Positions 26,355 through 35,038 of a stretch of DNA of 52,493 nt are shown here, one piece after another. Each line of letters starts with the position of its first letter. Position 1 is the stretch's first letter. The translations under genes were made by a program, and so were the position numbers. Source of the stretch: an uncultured Lachnospiraceae bacterium (GTDB lineage: Bacteria; Bacillota; Clostridia; Lachnospirales; Lachnospiraceae); contig CAMWUL010000019.1 of the NCBI GenBank assembly GCA_947177445.1, positions 1-52,493 on the forward strand. Reading direction: 5' to 3'. The notes below the pieces were generated by a model. The model did no database searches, was not told the DNA's origin, and saw only the letters and a list, made by a program, of their open reading frames with translations.

Positions 26355-26380
26355 TCATGCCTCCCAACATTTGCCTCTTT

Positions 26381-26653
26381 TTACAGGCGATGCATCATGT
26401 CAAATATCTCTTCCTTCTGGCATCTGACCGCCACGCCGATTTCCTGGCCCAGCGCCGCCAGCTCGTCGGCCATATCTCCGAATTGCTTGCTCATACGGCT
26501 GGTATCCACGATCATCATCATATTAAAATAATCCTGTACTATGGTCTGGGAAATATCAAGAATGTTGACGTCGTTTCCGGCCAGATAGGTGCAGACCTTT
26601 GCAATGATACCCACCGTATCCTTTCCCACTACCGTAATAATCGCTCTCTTCAT
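26381..26653 (-). CDS. ACT-domain protein (UPF0237)
   Basis: 90 residues forming a single ACT domain: RAIITVVGKDTVGIIAKVCT, then NDVNILDISQTIVQDYFNMM. ACT domains bind amino acids or related ligands and regulate partner proteins. The start at 26653 (MKRAII) is preceded by GGAGAG; a longer frame to 26713 lacks support. Its pairing with the PFL-family protein is conserved across many anaerobes, suggesting they form one system. Confidence 0.93.
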   Translation of the reverse strand: MKRAIITVVGKDTVGIIAKVCTYLAGNDVNILDISQTIVQDYFNMMMIVDTSRMSKQFGDMADELAALGQEIGVAVRCQKEEIFDMMHRL

Positions 26654-26714
26654 AGACTCTCCGTTTCCGCGCTCCCGAAGCGCATATTTTTCCACATTTC
26701 GGTTATTCTGCATT

Positions 26715-27512
26715 TTACAGTACTACCGCCGGCGTCAGGTCACTGCGCCTGGCAACCCTGATATCAAAATCCTTTGCCTGATATGGATTATCTCCCAGGT
26801 TGATCTCCAGACGCACCGATTCGTAGGCCAGCTCCGGAAGATTATTTTCCTTGCTCAGATGCCCCAAAAGTATAGTACGCAGCCCATCGTGCAGGATTCT
26901 TCCCAAAAGCCGTCCGGAATTCTCGTTGGATAAATGTCCCCGGTCTCCCAGAATACGCTGTTTCAGGTAATAAGGGTACGGACCTACCTGAAGCATATTT
27001 ACATCGTGGTTTGCCTCCAGCAGAAGGGCATCCATCCCCTTGAGACATTCCACCGTATAGTCATTGTAAACTCCCAGATCCGTACATACCGCCACCCGCC
27101 GGCTCCCATAGGAAATACGGTAGCCCACCGGCTGGGCGGCATCATGTGAAATATGCATGGGATTGATCGTCAGATCCTTAATGGTCAGCTTCCGGTCCTC
27201 CTGTACCTCGCGATACAGGCCTTCCTCCACACTCCCCAGACTGGCGCAGGATTTCATGGCCTTTATGGTTCCTGCAGTGGCATAGATGGGAATCTCATAT
27301 TTTCTGGCTATCACCCCAAGCCCCTGAATATGATCCGCATGCTCATGAGTGATCAGTATCCCATCGATATCCCGGCCTGTAAGCCCCAGCTCACGAAGTC
27401 CGCTTTCCGTCCTTTTCCCGCTGATTCCCACGTCTATAAGCAGATGTGTAGCCTCCGATCCCACATAGATGCAATTCCCGCTGCTTCCGCTTGCAATACT
27501 GCACAACCTCAT
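26715..27512 (-). CDS. MBL-fold hydrolase of the WalJ/YycJ type
   Basis: 265 residues. The metallo-beta-lactamase fold begins at once with LCSIASGSSGNCIYVGSEAT, then ILITHEHADHIQGLGVIARK (the HxHxDH metal site), HISHDAAQPVGYRI and LEANHDVNML. WalJ/YycJ relatives are two-metal nucleases, reported as exonuclease-like in Firmicutes and usually near walRK; here no walRK is present. It overlaps the FtsA-like gene by four bases (ATGA). Confidence 0.92.
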   Translation of the reverse strand: MRLCSIASGSSGNCIYVGSEATHLLIDVGISGKRTESGLRELGLTGRDIDGILITHEHADHIQGLGVIARKYEIPIYATAGTIKAMKSCASLGSVEEGLYREVQEDRKLTIKDLTINPMHISHDAAQPVGYRISYGSRRVAVCTDLGVYNDYTVECLKGMDALLLEANHDVNMLQVGPYPYYLKQRILGDRGHLSNENSGRLLGRILHDGLRTILLGHLSKENNLPELAYESVRLEINLGDNPYQAKDFDIRVARRSDLTPAVVL

Positions 27513-29782
27513 TGCCCCGTCCCTCTAGCTTCCCAGTATATTTCTATCACATCGCCGTTTTGAATGGACTCCAGATATTCAGCCTTTCGTCCGTTAAGAT
27601 TCGTGACAATATCGCGGCCTGCCGGATTGTTTAAATCAAAGTCGATGAAGGAAAATACATCCACAAACACATACTGTTCCTTGCCGGACAGGGTCACAGG
27701 ATATCCGTTTACGATCACCGATATGTTTTTCATCCCTTGTCCGGAATTCCCGGCTTCCGTCTCCGCGCCTTTCACCCGGCCTATCTCGCTGAAACCGATC
27801 CCAAATTCGGTCTCCACATTTTCCCCAAAACTTGTTTCTGCAGCAGATTCCGGATTTTCCCCGGCTTCCGTCCTGCCCTCTCCTTGCGCTCCTCCCAGCA
27901 GGCTCTGCGCAAAGGCAAGGGATCTTTGAGCAGCCTCCCGGATCTCCCGGGCAGCGGCAGCCTCCTTGGCAGCCCGGCGCTTTCCGGCTTCCTCTTCCGT
28001 CTCTTCCTCCAGATCGGCATAGGTAATCTCCGCTGTTACATCCCAGCTCAGCGTAAAATTCTCATAAACCCGGGTCTCGGGTCTGGCAGGCGTTTCGTTT
28101 ACCAATATCCTGCCTCCCAGAGGAACATCCATAAACTCCGCGATCTCCCGCACCGTATAAGAATTTCTGATCTGAATGTCATCACCCTCCTGGATCAGAT
28201 AAAATTCGTTTTCCATCCGGCCATTCACGGCTGCCGTCTTTGGCAGGTCGATTTTGGCGCCGTTCACGTAAACATGCAGTCTTTCCGAAAGCTCGGGCAG
28301 TCTGCCCAGCTCCAGAACCGCCGCCTCACCCACGGTAGAGGATGTCACCTGGATATGGTCGCCGTTATGTACCTGGGCGTAAATATCCGCATTCTCTCCG
28401 TTGAGGGTAATCACTGCCGCTTCCCCCTGAATCCCCCGCGTCATCCGGCTCTTTCCGTTCACCGTAAAGGTCAGCGGCGTCCCGCGCCGGGGAAACAGCT
28501 CCTCGTTGGGAAAATCGGATTGAACAGCCGCATCTGCCACAGACAGTCTTCCGTTGTCATAAAGCTTGACCCGCTTGCCGTTGAATTCAACGAAAATAAA
28601 ATTATTGCTCTGTTCATAATAGCTCAGGCAGATTCCGATAGGTGTCACCATCATGGAATCCCTGCGGGGCTGTTCATTTTCAAACTCAATGTTCTGCATG
28701 ACCTCCTGGCCCCGGATAGCCACGCGCTCCTTGACAATATCCAGCTCCTTCGCCAAAAATTCCGTATAGCCGGGAACCATGCCGCCGCCCCCAACCACAA
28801 ATACTGCGCTGACAGACTTTTCCCCGTTCAACTCCCTGATACAGGCCGCCACCATTTTTGCCATCTCCTGCACGTGGTCGGCCAGAAGGGACTCCACCTC
28901 CTTTGCGGCGATCACCTGAGGCAGTCCCATAATATCCAGATAATCAACGGACTCCTGCACTCCTGCCTTTCGCTTGATCTGTTCCGCGGTATCAAAATCT
29001 ACCAGACAATGCTGAACGATAATATCCGTCAGGCTGTCTCCTGCCACGGGAATCATTCCATAGGCCGTAATGGTTCCGTCCTTTGTGATGGAAATATCGC
29101 TGGTGCCTGCTCCCACATCCACCAGCGCCATATTCAGCATCCGGAATTTCTCCGGAATAGCCACCTGGATGGCAGCGATAGGCTCCAGCGTCAGGTTTGC
29201 CACATGCAGCCCTGCCAGCTCCACCGCCTTATAGAGACCATCCACCACATCATCCGGCAAAAACGTGGCGATCAAATCCACCGCCATGTGCTTTACCTTG
29301 TGGCCCTCCAGGTTTCCGATCTGGTAGCCGTTCATATAGTAACGCATAGGCGTATATCCCACGCAATAAAATTTCATGTCCGTATCGTTGGTTTTCTGAA
29401 ACTCCTCGTAGGCCTGCTCCACTCCCATGGTAGACAGCGAATACACATCCTCCTCCGTGACCTCGTGGTCCTCGTCGAAGCTTGCCTCCGCATGGGTGGT
29501 CACCGTCCGCAGCACACGGCCTGCGGCTGCGATACAGACCTCCGTCAGCTTTCGGCTCAGATCCTCCTCCAGCTGTTCCTTGACCTGGGTAATGGTCTGT
29601 CCCACCTTGCCGATATCATGAATCTGTCCGTCCAGCATGGCTCTGGTCTCATGCTCCTTGCCCCTTTGAGCCAGCACATGAAATTTATCTCCGTTCAGGT
29701 AACCCACCGTGCCAATGATGCTCCTGGTACCGATATCCAGTCCGAACACCAGCTGGCCCTGTCCTTCTCTCACTCCCGCCAT
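27509..29782 (-). CDS. Long FtsA-like actin-fold ATPase
   Basis: 757 residues, almost twice the length of classical FtsA. The actin-like core occupies about residues 10-400: FGLDIGTRSIIGTVG (phosphate 1), an inserted 1C-like domain, MALVDVGAGTSDI (phosphate 2, about 219-230) and VVGGGGMVPGY (adenosine, about 329-339). The remaining 350 residues are beta-rich with repeats of the type VNGKSRMTRG, VHNGDHIQV and VQEG-like segments. They end in an Ala/Glu-rich stretch (about 590-680) and a final beta domain. Clostridial long FtsA-like proteins of this kind exist, but no role is settled. Not an MreB. The position between coaE and walJ is not a division-gene cluster. Confidence 0.75.
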   Translation of the reverse strand: MAGVREGQGQLVFGLDIGTRSIIGTVGYLNGDKFHVLAQRGKEHETRAMLDGQIHDIGKVGQTITQVKEQLEEDLSRKLTEVCIAAAGRVLRTVTTHAEASFDEDHEVTEEDVYSLSTMGVEQAYEEFQKTNDTDMKFYCVGYTPMRYYMNGYQIGNLEGHKVKHMAVDLIATFLPDDVVDGLYKAVELAGLHVANLTLEPIAAIQVAIPEKFRMLNMALVDVGAGTSDISITKDGTITAYGMIPVAGDSLTDIIVQHCLVDFDTAEQIKRKAGVQESVDYLDIMGLPQVIAAKEVESLLADHVQEMAKMVAACIRELNGEKSVSAVFVVGGGGMVPGYTEFLAKELDIVKERVAIRGQEVMQNIEFENEQPRRDSMMVTPIGICLSYYEQSNNFIFVEFNGKRVKLYDNGRLSVADAAVQSDFPNEELFPRRGTPLTFTVNGKSRMTRGIQGEAAVITLNGENADIYAQVHNGDHIQVTSSTVGEAAVLELGRLPELSERLHVYVNGAKIDLPKTAAVNGRMENEFYLIQEGDDIQIRNSYTVREIAEFMDVPLGGRILVNETPARPETRVYENFTLSWDVTAEITYADLEEETEEEAGKRRAAKEAAAAREIREAAQRSLAFAQSLLGGAQGEGRTEAGENPESAAETSFGENVETEFGIGFSEIGRVKGAETEAGNSGQGMKNISVIVNGYPVTLSGKEQYVFVDVFSFIDFDLNNPAGRDIVTNLNGRKAEYLESIQNGDVIEIYWEARGTGQ

Positions 29783-30375
29783 GAATAAGCCTCCAGTTTT
29801 CTGTCTATTTGTCTGAAACTCTCCTCCAGGGTGCCGCTGTTATCGATGACAAAGTCACAGGCTTTGCGAAACGACTGCTCCGACAGCTGGCTGCCCATGA
29901 TCTGACCGATCCTCTCCCCGCTGTATCCCCGGGATTGAGACAATCTGCGGCTCCTGGTCTCCTCATCCGCATAAATATACCACATTTCGTCCACCAGGCC
30001 GCCGTAGCCGCACTCCACCAAAAGCGCCGCTTCCACAAAAAACAGCTCTGCTTCTCCCTTTTCCCGGGCCGCCTTCAGACGATCAAGCAGGTACTCCTTT
30101 ACCGCCGGATGGATAATATGATTTACCTGCTCCAGCAGATCCGGGGAAGAAAATATCTTCTCCGCCATCCTCTGTCTGTCAATTTCACCGCCGGAATTCA
30201 GAACGCCCTGCCCCAGCAATTCCACCAGCTCCCGGTAACAGGCCGTTCCGGCCTGCTTCACCTCATGAGCGGCCTGATCCGCCAGATAAATCTCACATTT
30301 GTAATGCTTTTGAATATAACGAAGCAGCTCCGATTTCCCGGCTCCGATGCCCCCCGTTATCCCGATAAATTTCAT
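29770..30375 (-). CDS. coaE: Dephospho-CoA kinase
   Basis: 201 residues. Phosphorylates dephospho-CoA, the last step of coenzyme A synthesis. The P-loop GITGGIGAGKSELLRYI is at the N-terminus, followed by LADQAAHEVKQAG and FVEAALLVECGYGGLVDEMW, and RLSQSRGYS as the lid. The start at 30375 (MKFIGITGG) is standard; an in-frame start at 30396 is a GTG. It overlaps the FtsA-like gene by 13 bases and follows polA. Confidence 0.95.
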   Translation of the reverse strand: MKFIGITGGIGAGKSELLRYIQKHYKCEIYLADQAAHEVKQAGTACYRELVELLGQGVLNSGGEIDRQRMAEKIFSSPDLLEQVNHIIHPAVKEYLLDRLKAAREKGEAELFFVEAALLVECGYGGLVDEMWYIYADEETRSRRLSQSRGYSGERIGQIMGSQLSEQSFRKACDFVIDNSGTLEESFRQIDRKLEAYSWRE

Positions 30376-30464
30376 ATACCTGCCGCCCCTTTTCACCTGA
30401 CCCCTCAGGCGGAAAGCCCCTCCTTCTTTACTCTCTTCAGCTTCGGCCCAAAATCCGAAAAGGG

Positions 30465-33158
30465 TTACTTGGCTTCATACCAGTTGTCTCCGGTATGAAG
30501 ATCGATCTCCAGCGTAACGGCCAGGTGGGCGGCTGATTTCATATTTTCCGTCAAAATCTGCCGCACCTGCGCTTCCTCCTCCCGAAGAGTTTCGATCACA
30601 AGTTCATCGTGCACCTGCAAAATCAATCTGGATTTCAGTCCCGCATCCCGGAGGGCTCTCCACACACGAATCATGGCAATCTTGATGATATCCGCCGCCG
30701 TACCCTGGATAGGAGAATTCATGGCCACACGCTCTCCAAAGGAACGCTGCATAAAATTGGAGGAGGACAGCTCCGGAACCGGCCTGCGCCTGCCGAACAT
30801 GGTGGTTACATATCCCTTTTCTCTGGCATCCTTTACCAGCTTATCCAAGAATTCCTTTACACCGGGATAAGTGGCAAAATACTGCTCAATGTACTCTGCC
30901 GCCTCCTTTTTACTGATGCTCAGGTCCTGGCTCAGCCCAAAGGAGCTGATGCCGTACACAATTCCGAAGTTCACCGCCTTGGCGTTGCGCCGCTGCAGAT
31001 CCGTGACCTCCTCAAAGGGAGTGTGGAACACCTTGGAAGCCGTGATCCTGTGGATGTCCTGATCCATGCGGTAGGCCTCGATCAGCTGATCGTCTCCCGA
31101 CATATGGGCCAGCACTCTCAGCTCGATCTGGGAATAGTCCGCATCCATAAACTCCCATTCCTCCCGGGGCACAAATACCTTTCGGATACGCCTTCCCAGC
31201 TCCATCCGCATGGGAATGTTCTGCAGATTCGGCTCCGTGGAGCTGATTCTTCCGGTGGCGGTGATCGTCTGGTTAAAGCTGGTGTGAATTCTCCTGTCCT
31301 CTCTGATGCAGGCGGCCAGCCCGTCCGCATAGGTGGATTTCAATTTGGTAAGGGTTCTGTACTCCAGAATGTCCTTGACAATCTGATGATCCCCTGCCAG
31401 CTTCTCCAGCACATCCGCCGCCGTGGAATAACCTGTCTTTGTCTTTTTTCCTCCGGGCAGATGCATGGTATCAAACAGCACCTCTCCAAGCTGCTTGGGG
31501 GAATTGATGTTGAATTCCACTCCTGCCTGCTCGTGAATAGCCTTCTCCAGCTCCCGGATCCGTTCCACCAAAGCGTCGCCGTAGGCCTTCAGCTCCTCCC
31601 GGCGAACCTCCACGCCTTCCTTCTCCATATCATAAAGCACCAGGGAAAGAGGCATTTCCACTTCCCTCATAAGGCGGTCCATCCCCGTCTCCTGCAGCTT
31701 TTTCTCCAGCACCCGGGAAGCCATGGCACAAATATACGCCGTATAACAGCAATACTGCATAAATTTTTCCGGCTGAACGGCTGCCGCCTCCTCCAGGGAA
31801 GCCTTTCCGAAGCTTTCTTTCCTGCCGGGAACCATAATACCCAAATGCTCCGACGCGATGGCTTCCGGATCATAATCGCTCTTCAGGGGATTCAGCAGAT
31901 ATGCTCCGATCAAAATATCAAAATAACGCTCCGTAGTACTGCAGTCCAGCCAATGATACATTTTTTTAATATCAAAGACGGCAATCTGCGCTCTCCCGGA
32001 CAGCTCAAGAAAGGCCCTGCGAATTTGGGCGCTGTCCCCGTCCTGCGCACTGTAAGTCTCCTGGTCAAACAGAGAAAGCTGCACGTTTTCCCGGGGAGGA
32101 AGACTATAAAAACAGGTATCCTTCCCGGGAATGCATACTGCCGCTCCCAAAAGCCTGCCCTCCTCCAGCGCCAGATAGATCCCCGCCTGATCGGCAGCCT
32201 TGATTTTTCCTACATATGTCAGAAACTCCTTCTGGCTCTGCGCCCTGCGGAAGGTCTTTGCCATCTCCTCCAGGCCTGCTGCCTCCTTTTCCACCTTAAA
32301 ACGACCCAGCATATTTTTAAATTCCAACTGCCGGAACAGCTCGTATGCCTCCTGCGTATAAAAGCCTTCCGCCTTCGCCTCCTGATAATCCAATGTGATA
32401 TCACAGTCGATTTTGATGGTGGCAAGGGCCTTGCTTAAATCCGCCAGGTCGCGGTTTTGCTGAAGAGACTCCCGAATACTCTTTTTGGTAATCTCCTCCA
32501 CATGCGCATATATATTCTCCAGGGAGCCATAAGCTGCCATCAGCTCGCCGGCCGTCTTCTGCCCCACCTTGGGAACACCGGGAATATTATCTGCAGAATC
32601 GCCCATCAGCGCCTTCAAATCAATAAACTGCGCCGGCGTTACCTGATACGCCTTGACCACATCCTCCGGATAATAATCCTCTATTTCCGTCCGTCCCTGC
32701 TTCGTTTTAGGGATTCTGATTTTAATATGCTCATCGGCAATCTGCAAAAGATCCCGATCTCCCGAAACCAATGTGACCTCCAGGCCCTCTGCCGCCGCTT
32801 TTTTTGCCAGGGTTCCCAGAATATCGTCCGCCTCATAGCCTTCCCTCTGGCAGATGACGATTCCCATGGCCCTCAAAACCTGCTGGATCACCGGCACCTG
32901 TTCCACCAGCTCTCCGGGCATGGGCTTGCGCGTTCCCTTATAAGCCGCATACATTTCATGCCGGAAGGTGGGCGCATGAACGTCAAAGGCCACGGCCAGA
33001 TACTCCGGCTTTTCCTCTTCCAGGATCCGAAACATAATATTCAAAAAACCGTAGACAGCGTTGGTATGGAGTCCTCCGACGGTACTCAGATCCGGCACTC
33101 CGTAAAATGCTCTGTTCAATATACTGTGTCCGTCTATCAGCACAAGCTTTCCGCTCAT
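30465..33158 (-). CDS. polA: DNA polymerase I
   Basis: 897 residues. The 5'-3' exonuclease domain is N-terminal (LVLIDGHSILNRAFYG, YEADDILGTLAKKA, GDSADNIPGVPKVGQKTA). The 3'-5' exonuclease-like region (about 320-490) does not show a normal DxE motif I (IYLALEEGRLLG), so proofreading is probably absent, as in other Firmicutes. The polymerase domain has DADYSQIELRVLAHMSGD (motif A), KAVNFGIVYGISSFGLSQD (motif B) and LILQVHDELVIET (motif C). Start 33158 fits AAGGGGAGA upstream; an earlier in-frame start at 33218 is less likely. Confidence 0.97.
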   Translation of the reverse strand: MSGKLVLIDGHSILNRAFYGVPDLSTVGGLHTNAVYGFLNIMFRILEEEKPEYLAVAFDVHAPTFRHEMYAAYKGTRKPMPGELVEQVPVIQQVLRAMGIVICQREGYEADDILGTLAKKAAAEGLEVTLVSGDRDLLQIADEHIKIRIPKTKQGRTEIEDYYPEDVVKAYQVTPAQFIDLKALMGDSADNIPGVPKVGQKTAGELMAAYGSLENIYAHVEEITKKSIRESLQQNRDLADLSKALATIKIDCDITLDYQEAKAEGFYTQEAYELFRQLEFKNMLGRFKVEKEAAGLEEMAKTFRRAQSQKEFLTYVGKIKAADQAGIYLALEEGRLLGAAVCIPGKDTCFYSLPPRENVQLSLFDQETYSAQDGDSAQIRRAFLELSGRAQIAVFDIKKMYHWLDCSTTERYFDILIGAYLLNPLKSDYDPEAIASEHLGIMVPGRKESFGKASLEEAAAVQPEKFMQYCCYTAYICAMASRVLEKKLQETGMDRLMREVEMPLSLVLYDMEKEGVEVRREELKAYGDALVERIRELEKAIHEQAGVEFNINSPKQLGEVLFDTMHLPGGKKTKTGYSTAADVLEKLAGDHQIVKDILEYRTLTKLKSTYADGLAACIREDRRIHTSFNQTITATGRISSTEPNLQNIPMRMELGRRIRKVFVPREEWEFMDADYSQIELRVLAHMSGDDQLIEAYRMDQDIHRITASKVFHTPFEEVTDLQRRNAKAVNFGIVYGISSFGLSQDLSISKKEAAEYIEQYFATYPGVKEFLDKLVKDAREKGYVTTMFGRRRPVPELSSSNFMQRSFGERVAMNSPIQGTAADIIKIAMIRVWRALRDAGLKSRLILQVHDELVIETLREEEAQVRQILTENMKSAAHLAVTLEIDLHTGDNWYEAK

Positions 33159-33218
33159 TCTCCCCTTCCTCTCCTTTTGATATCCTTCTTTCTGCCCTCT
33201 CTGTGTTGGGTTTTCCAT

Positions 33219-33539
33219 CTACAGCAGAATCCAGACGGCAATCCCCGCCATCAGGCTGACCGCCAGGATCTGCATGGCAAATACCACCTGCAGCACCCTG
33301 CCGCGAAACCGTATTCCGCGCCTGGCCTCCTCCAGACGCAGATCCAGCTCCTTCTGCAGGTCAAATACATTGCCGTCCTCCAGACGCTGTATTCCCTCTG
33401 TGACCAAAAACTGGATGATCAGCTCTTCCCGGCAGTCTGCACAGCAATCCAGATGCCCCATAAAGCTTTTCATGGTATAATGATCCATCTTTTTCGCCAT
33501 AAAATCGGGAATCAATCTCTCAAATTCTTTGCAGTCCAT
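33219..33539 (-). CDS. Orphan zinc-finger (zf-HC2-like) membrane protein
   Basis: 106 residues. The N-terminal KEFERLIPDFMAKKMDHYTM and GHLDCCADCREELIIQFLV form a putative zinc-finger of the anti-sigma HC2 type (H-x3-C-x2-C). A single C-terminal membrane helix is present (VFAMQILAVSLMAGIAVWIL). The layout is that of membrane anti-sigma factors, but no ECF sigma gene is next to it; it lies between metY and polA. The start at 33539 (MDCKEFER) is favoured by sequence; a ribosome binding site is weak. Confidence 0.75.
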   Translation of the reverse strand: MDCKEFERLIPDFMAKKMDHYTMKSFMGHLDCCADCREELIIQFLVTEGIQRLEDGNVFDLQKELDLRLEEARRGIRFRGRVLQVVFAMQILAVSLMAGIAVWILL

Positions 33540-33543
33540 AAAA

Positions 33544-34827
33544 TCATCTCTTCTCACATTTTTCCAGGGCCTGAGCAATATCCGCAATCAGATCCTCCGT
33601 ATCTTCGATACCGCAGCTCAACCGGATCAGTTCACCGGGCACTCCGGCCTCCCGCAGCTGCTGGTCCGTCAGCTGACGATGCGTGGTGGATGCCGGGTTC
33701 AGACAGCAGGTGCGGGCGTCGGCCACATGGGTTTCAATGGCTGCAATCCGCAGGCTCTTCATAAAAATATCCGCCGCCTCTCTGCCGCCCTTCAGACCGA
33801 AGGATACTACGCCGCAGCTTCCTCCGGGCAGATATTTCTGCGCCAGAGAATAGTATTTATCTCCCGGCAGGCTGCAGTAGTTCACATACTGCACCGCCTC
33901 ATGACCCAACAAAAACTTCGCCACAGCTAATCCATTTTCACAGTGACGCCTCATACGCACATGCAGACTTTCCAGACCCAGGTTCAGCAAAAATGCATTC
34001 TGGGGACTTTGGATGGAGCCAAAATCCCTCATAAGCTGGGCCGTACACTTGGTGATGAACGCCCCTTCCTTCCCGAACCTTTCCGCGTAAACCACACCGT
34101 GATAGCTTTCATCAGGAGTACACAGCCCCGGATATTTGTCTGCATGAGCCATCCAGTCAAACCTTCCGCTGTCCACAATAGCCCCGCCTACGGCGGCTCC
34201 GTGCCCATCCATATATTTTGTGGTGGAATGAGTCACAATATCCGCCCCCCATTCAAAAGGCCGGCAGTTGACAGGGGTCGGAAAGGTATTGTCAACAATC
34301 AGAGGAACTCCGTGGGCATGAGCGCATTTTGCATACAGCTCGATATCCAGCACGGTCAACGCGGGATTGGCAATCGTCTCCCCGAAGACGGCCCTGGTAT
34401 TCTCCCGGAAAGCAGCATTCAATTCCTCCTCCGTGGCATCAGGGCTCACGAAGGTCACATCGATTCCCATCCTTTTCATGGTGACAGCGATCAGGTTAAA
34501 GGTTCCCCCATAGATCGTGCTGGAAGCCACAATATGATCTCCGCAGCTGCATATGTTAAATAGGGCAAAAAAGTTCGCCGCCTGGCCGCTGCTGGTGAGC
34601 ATGGCCGCCGTGCCTCCCTCCAGCTGCGCAATCTTGGCCGCCACATAATCATTGGTGGGATTTTGGAGCCTGGTATAAAAATAGCCGCTGGCTTCCAGGT
34701 CAAAGAGCTTCCCCAAATCCTCGCTTCTTTCATATTTAAATGTGGTGCTCTGGACAATGGGTACCTGACGGGGCTCTCCATTTCCCGGCGTATAGCCTCC
34801 CTGTACACATATGCTGTCAATCTTCAT
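33544..34827 (-). CDS. O-acetylhomoserine aminocarboxypropyltransferase / cysteine synthase family
   Basis: 427 residues. A PLP enzyme of the Cys/Met metabolism family: YTRLQNPTNDYVAAKIAQLE, ALTSSGQAANFFALF-type region (AMLTSSGQAANFF), DNTFPTPVNCRPFEWGADI and the PLP lysine in THSTTKYMDGHG. Length and the SSGQAA signature fit the MetY/Met17 group that makes homocysteine from O-acetylhomoserine and sulfide. The start at 34827 has GGAGG nine bases upstream. First gene of a ten-gene run to nth. Confidence 0.9.
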   Translation of the reverse strand: MKIDSICVQGGYTPGNGEPRQVPIVQSTTFKYERSEDLGKLFDLEASGYFYTRLQNPTNDYVAAKIAQLEGGTAAMLTSSGQAANFFALFNICSCGDHIVASSTIYGGTFNLIAVTMKRMGIDVTFVSPDATEEELNAAFRENTRAVFGETIANPALTVLDIELYAKCAHAHGVPLIVDNTFPTPVNCRPFEWGADIVTHSTTKYMDGHGAAVGGAIVDSGRFDWMAHADKYPGLCTPDESYHGVVYAERFGKEGAFITKCTAQLMRDFGSIQSPQNAFLLNLGLESLHVRMRRHCENGLAVAKFLLGHEAVQYVNYCSLPGDKYYSLAQKYLPGGSCGVVSFGLKGGREAADIFMKSLRIAAIETHVADARTCCLNPASTTHRQLTDQQLREAGVPGELIRLSCGIEDTEDLIADIAQALEKCEKR

Positions 34828-34900
34828 TTTTATACCCTCCCTGGCGTCACCGGCCGGCGCCTTTTCGATATTTTTTCCTGTGCAAATTCGTTCACAGTAC

Positions 34901-34929
34901 AGTATACACATTCATGAAAAAAAATTCAA
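34901..34929 (-). promoter_or_regulatory. Promoter of the metY-polA-nth run
   Basis: Minus strand TTGAAT (34924-34929), 17-base spacer, TATACT (34901-34906). The leader of about 70 bases contains a GC-rich element around 34840-34858 (GGCGCCGG...CGCC) before the ribosome binding site. It is too short for a T-box or S-box riboswitch, and I see no such motif. Confidence 0.7.
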
Positions 34930-34956
34930 CTGGCATTTACTTCGCAGCACTAACTG

Positions 34957-35005
34957 ATAAAAAAGAAATCGCGCCTCTGCACAAATCGTGGCAGTCCAGG
35001 CGCGA
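34957..35005 (-). terminator. Rho-independent terminator after the aldolase-like gene
   Basis: Arms TCGCGCCT (34998-35005 on the minus strand as read) and AGGCGCGA (34969-34976), with an inner CTGC/GCAG stem. They are followed by TTTCTTTTTT on the minus strand. It begins 34 bases after the stop codon at 35039 and separates it from metY. Confidence 0.85.
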
Positions 35006-35038
35006 CACTCTCTATGAATTTTCCGCGGTACGCCGGTT

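Noticed and set aside
27737..29788. 683-codon plus-strand open frame opposite the FtsA-like gene
   Set aside because: It lies antisense to a well-conserved gene, shows no domain, and has His/Arg/Gln-rich composition typical of a complement shadow.
30609..32438. 609-codon plus-strand open frame opposite polA
   Set aside because: Shadow of polA with no recognisable motif. Other long antisense frames (20140-21552, 40087-41895) are the same phenomenon.
34828..34900. S-box or T-box riboswitch in the metY leader
   Set aside because: The leader is only about 70 bases and none of the conserved motifs is visible.
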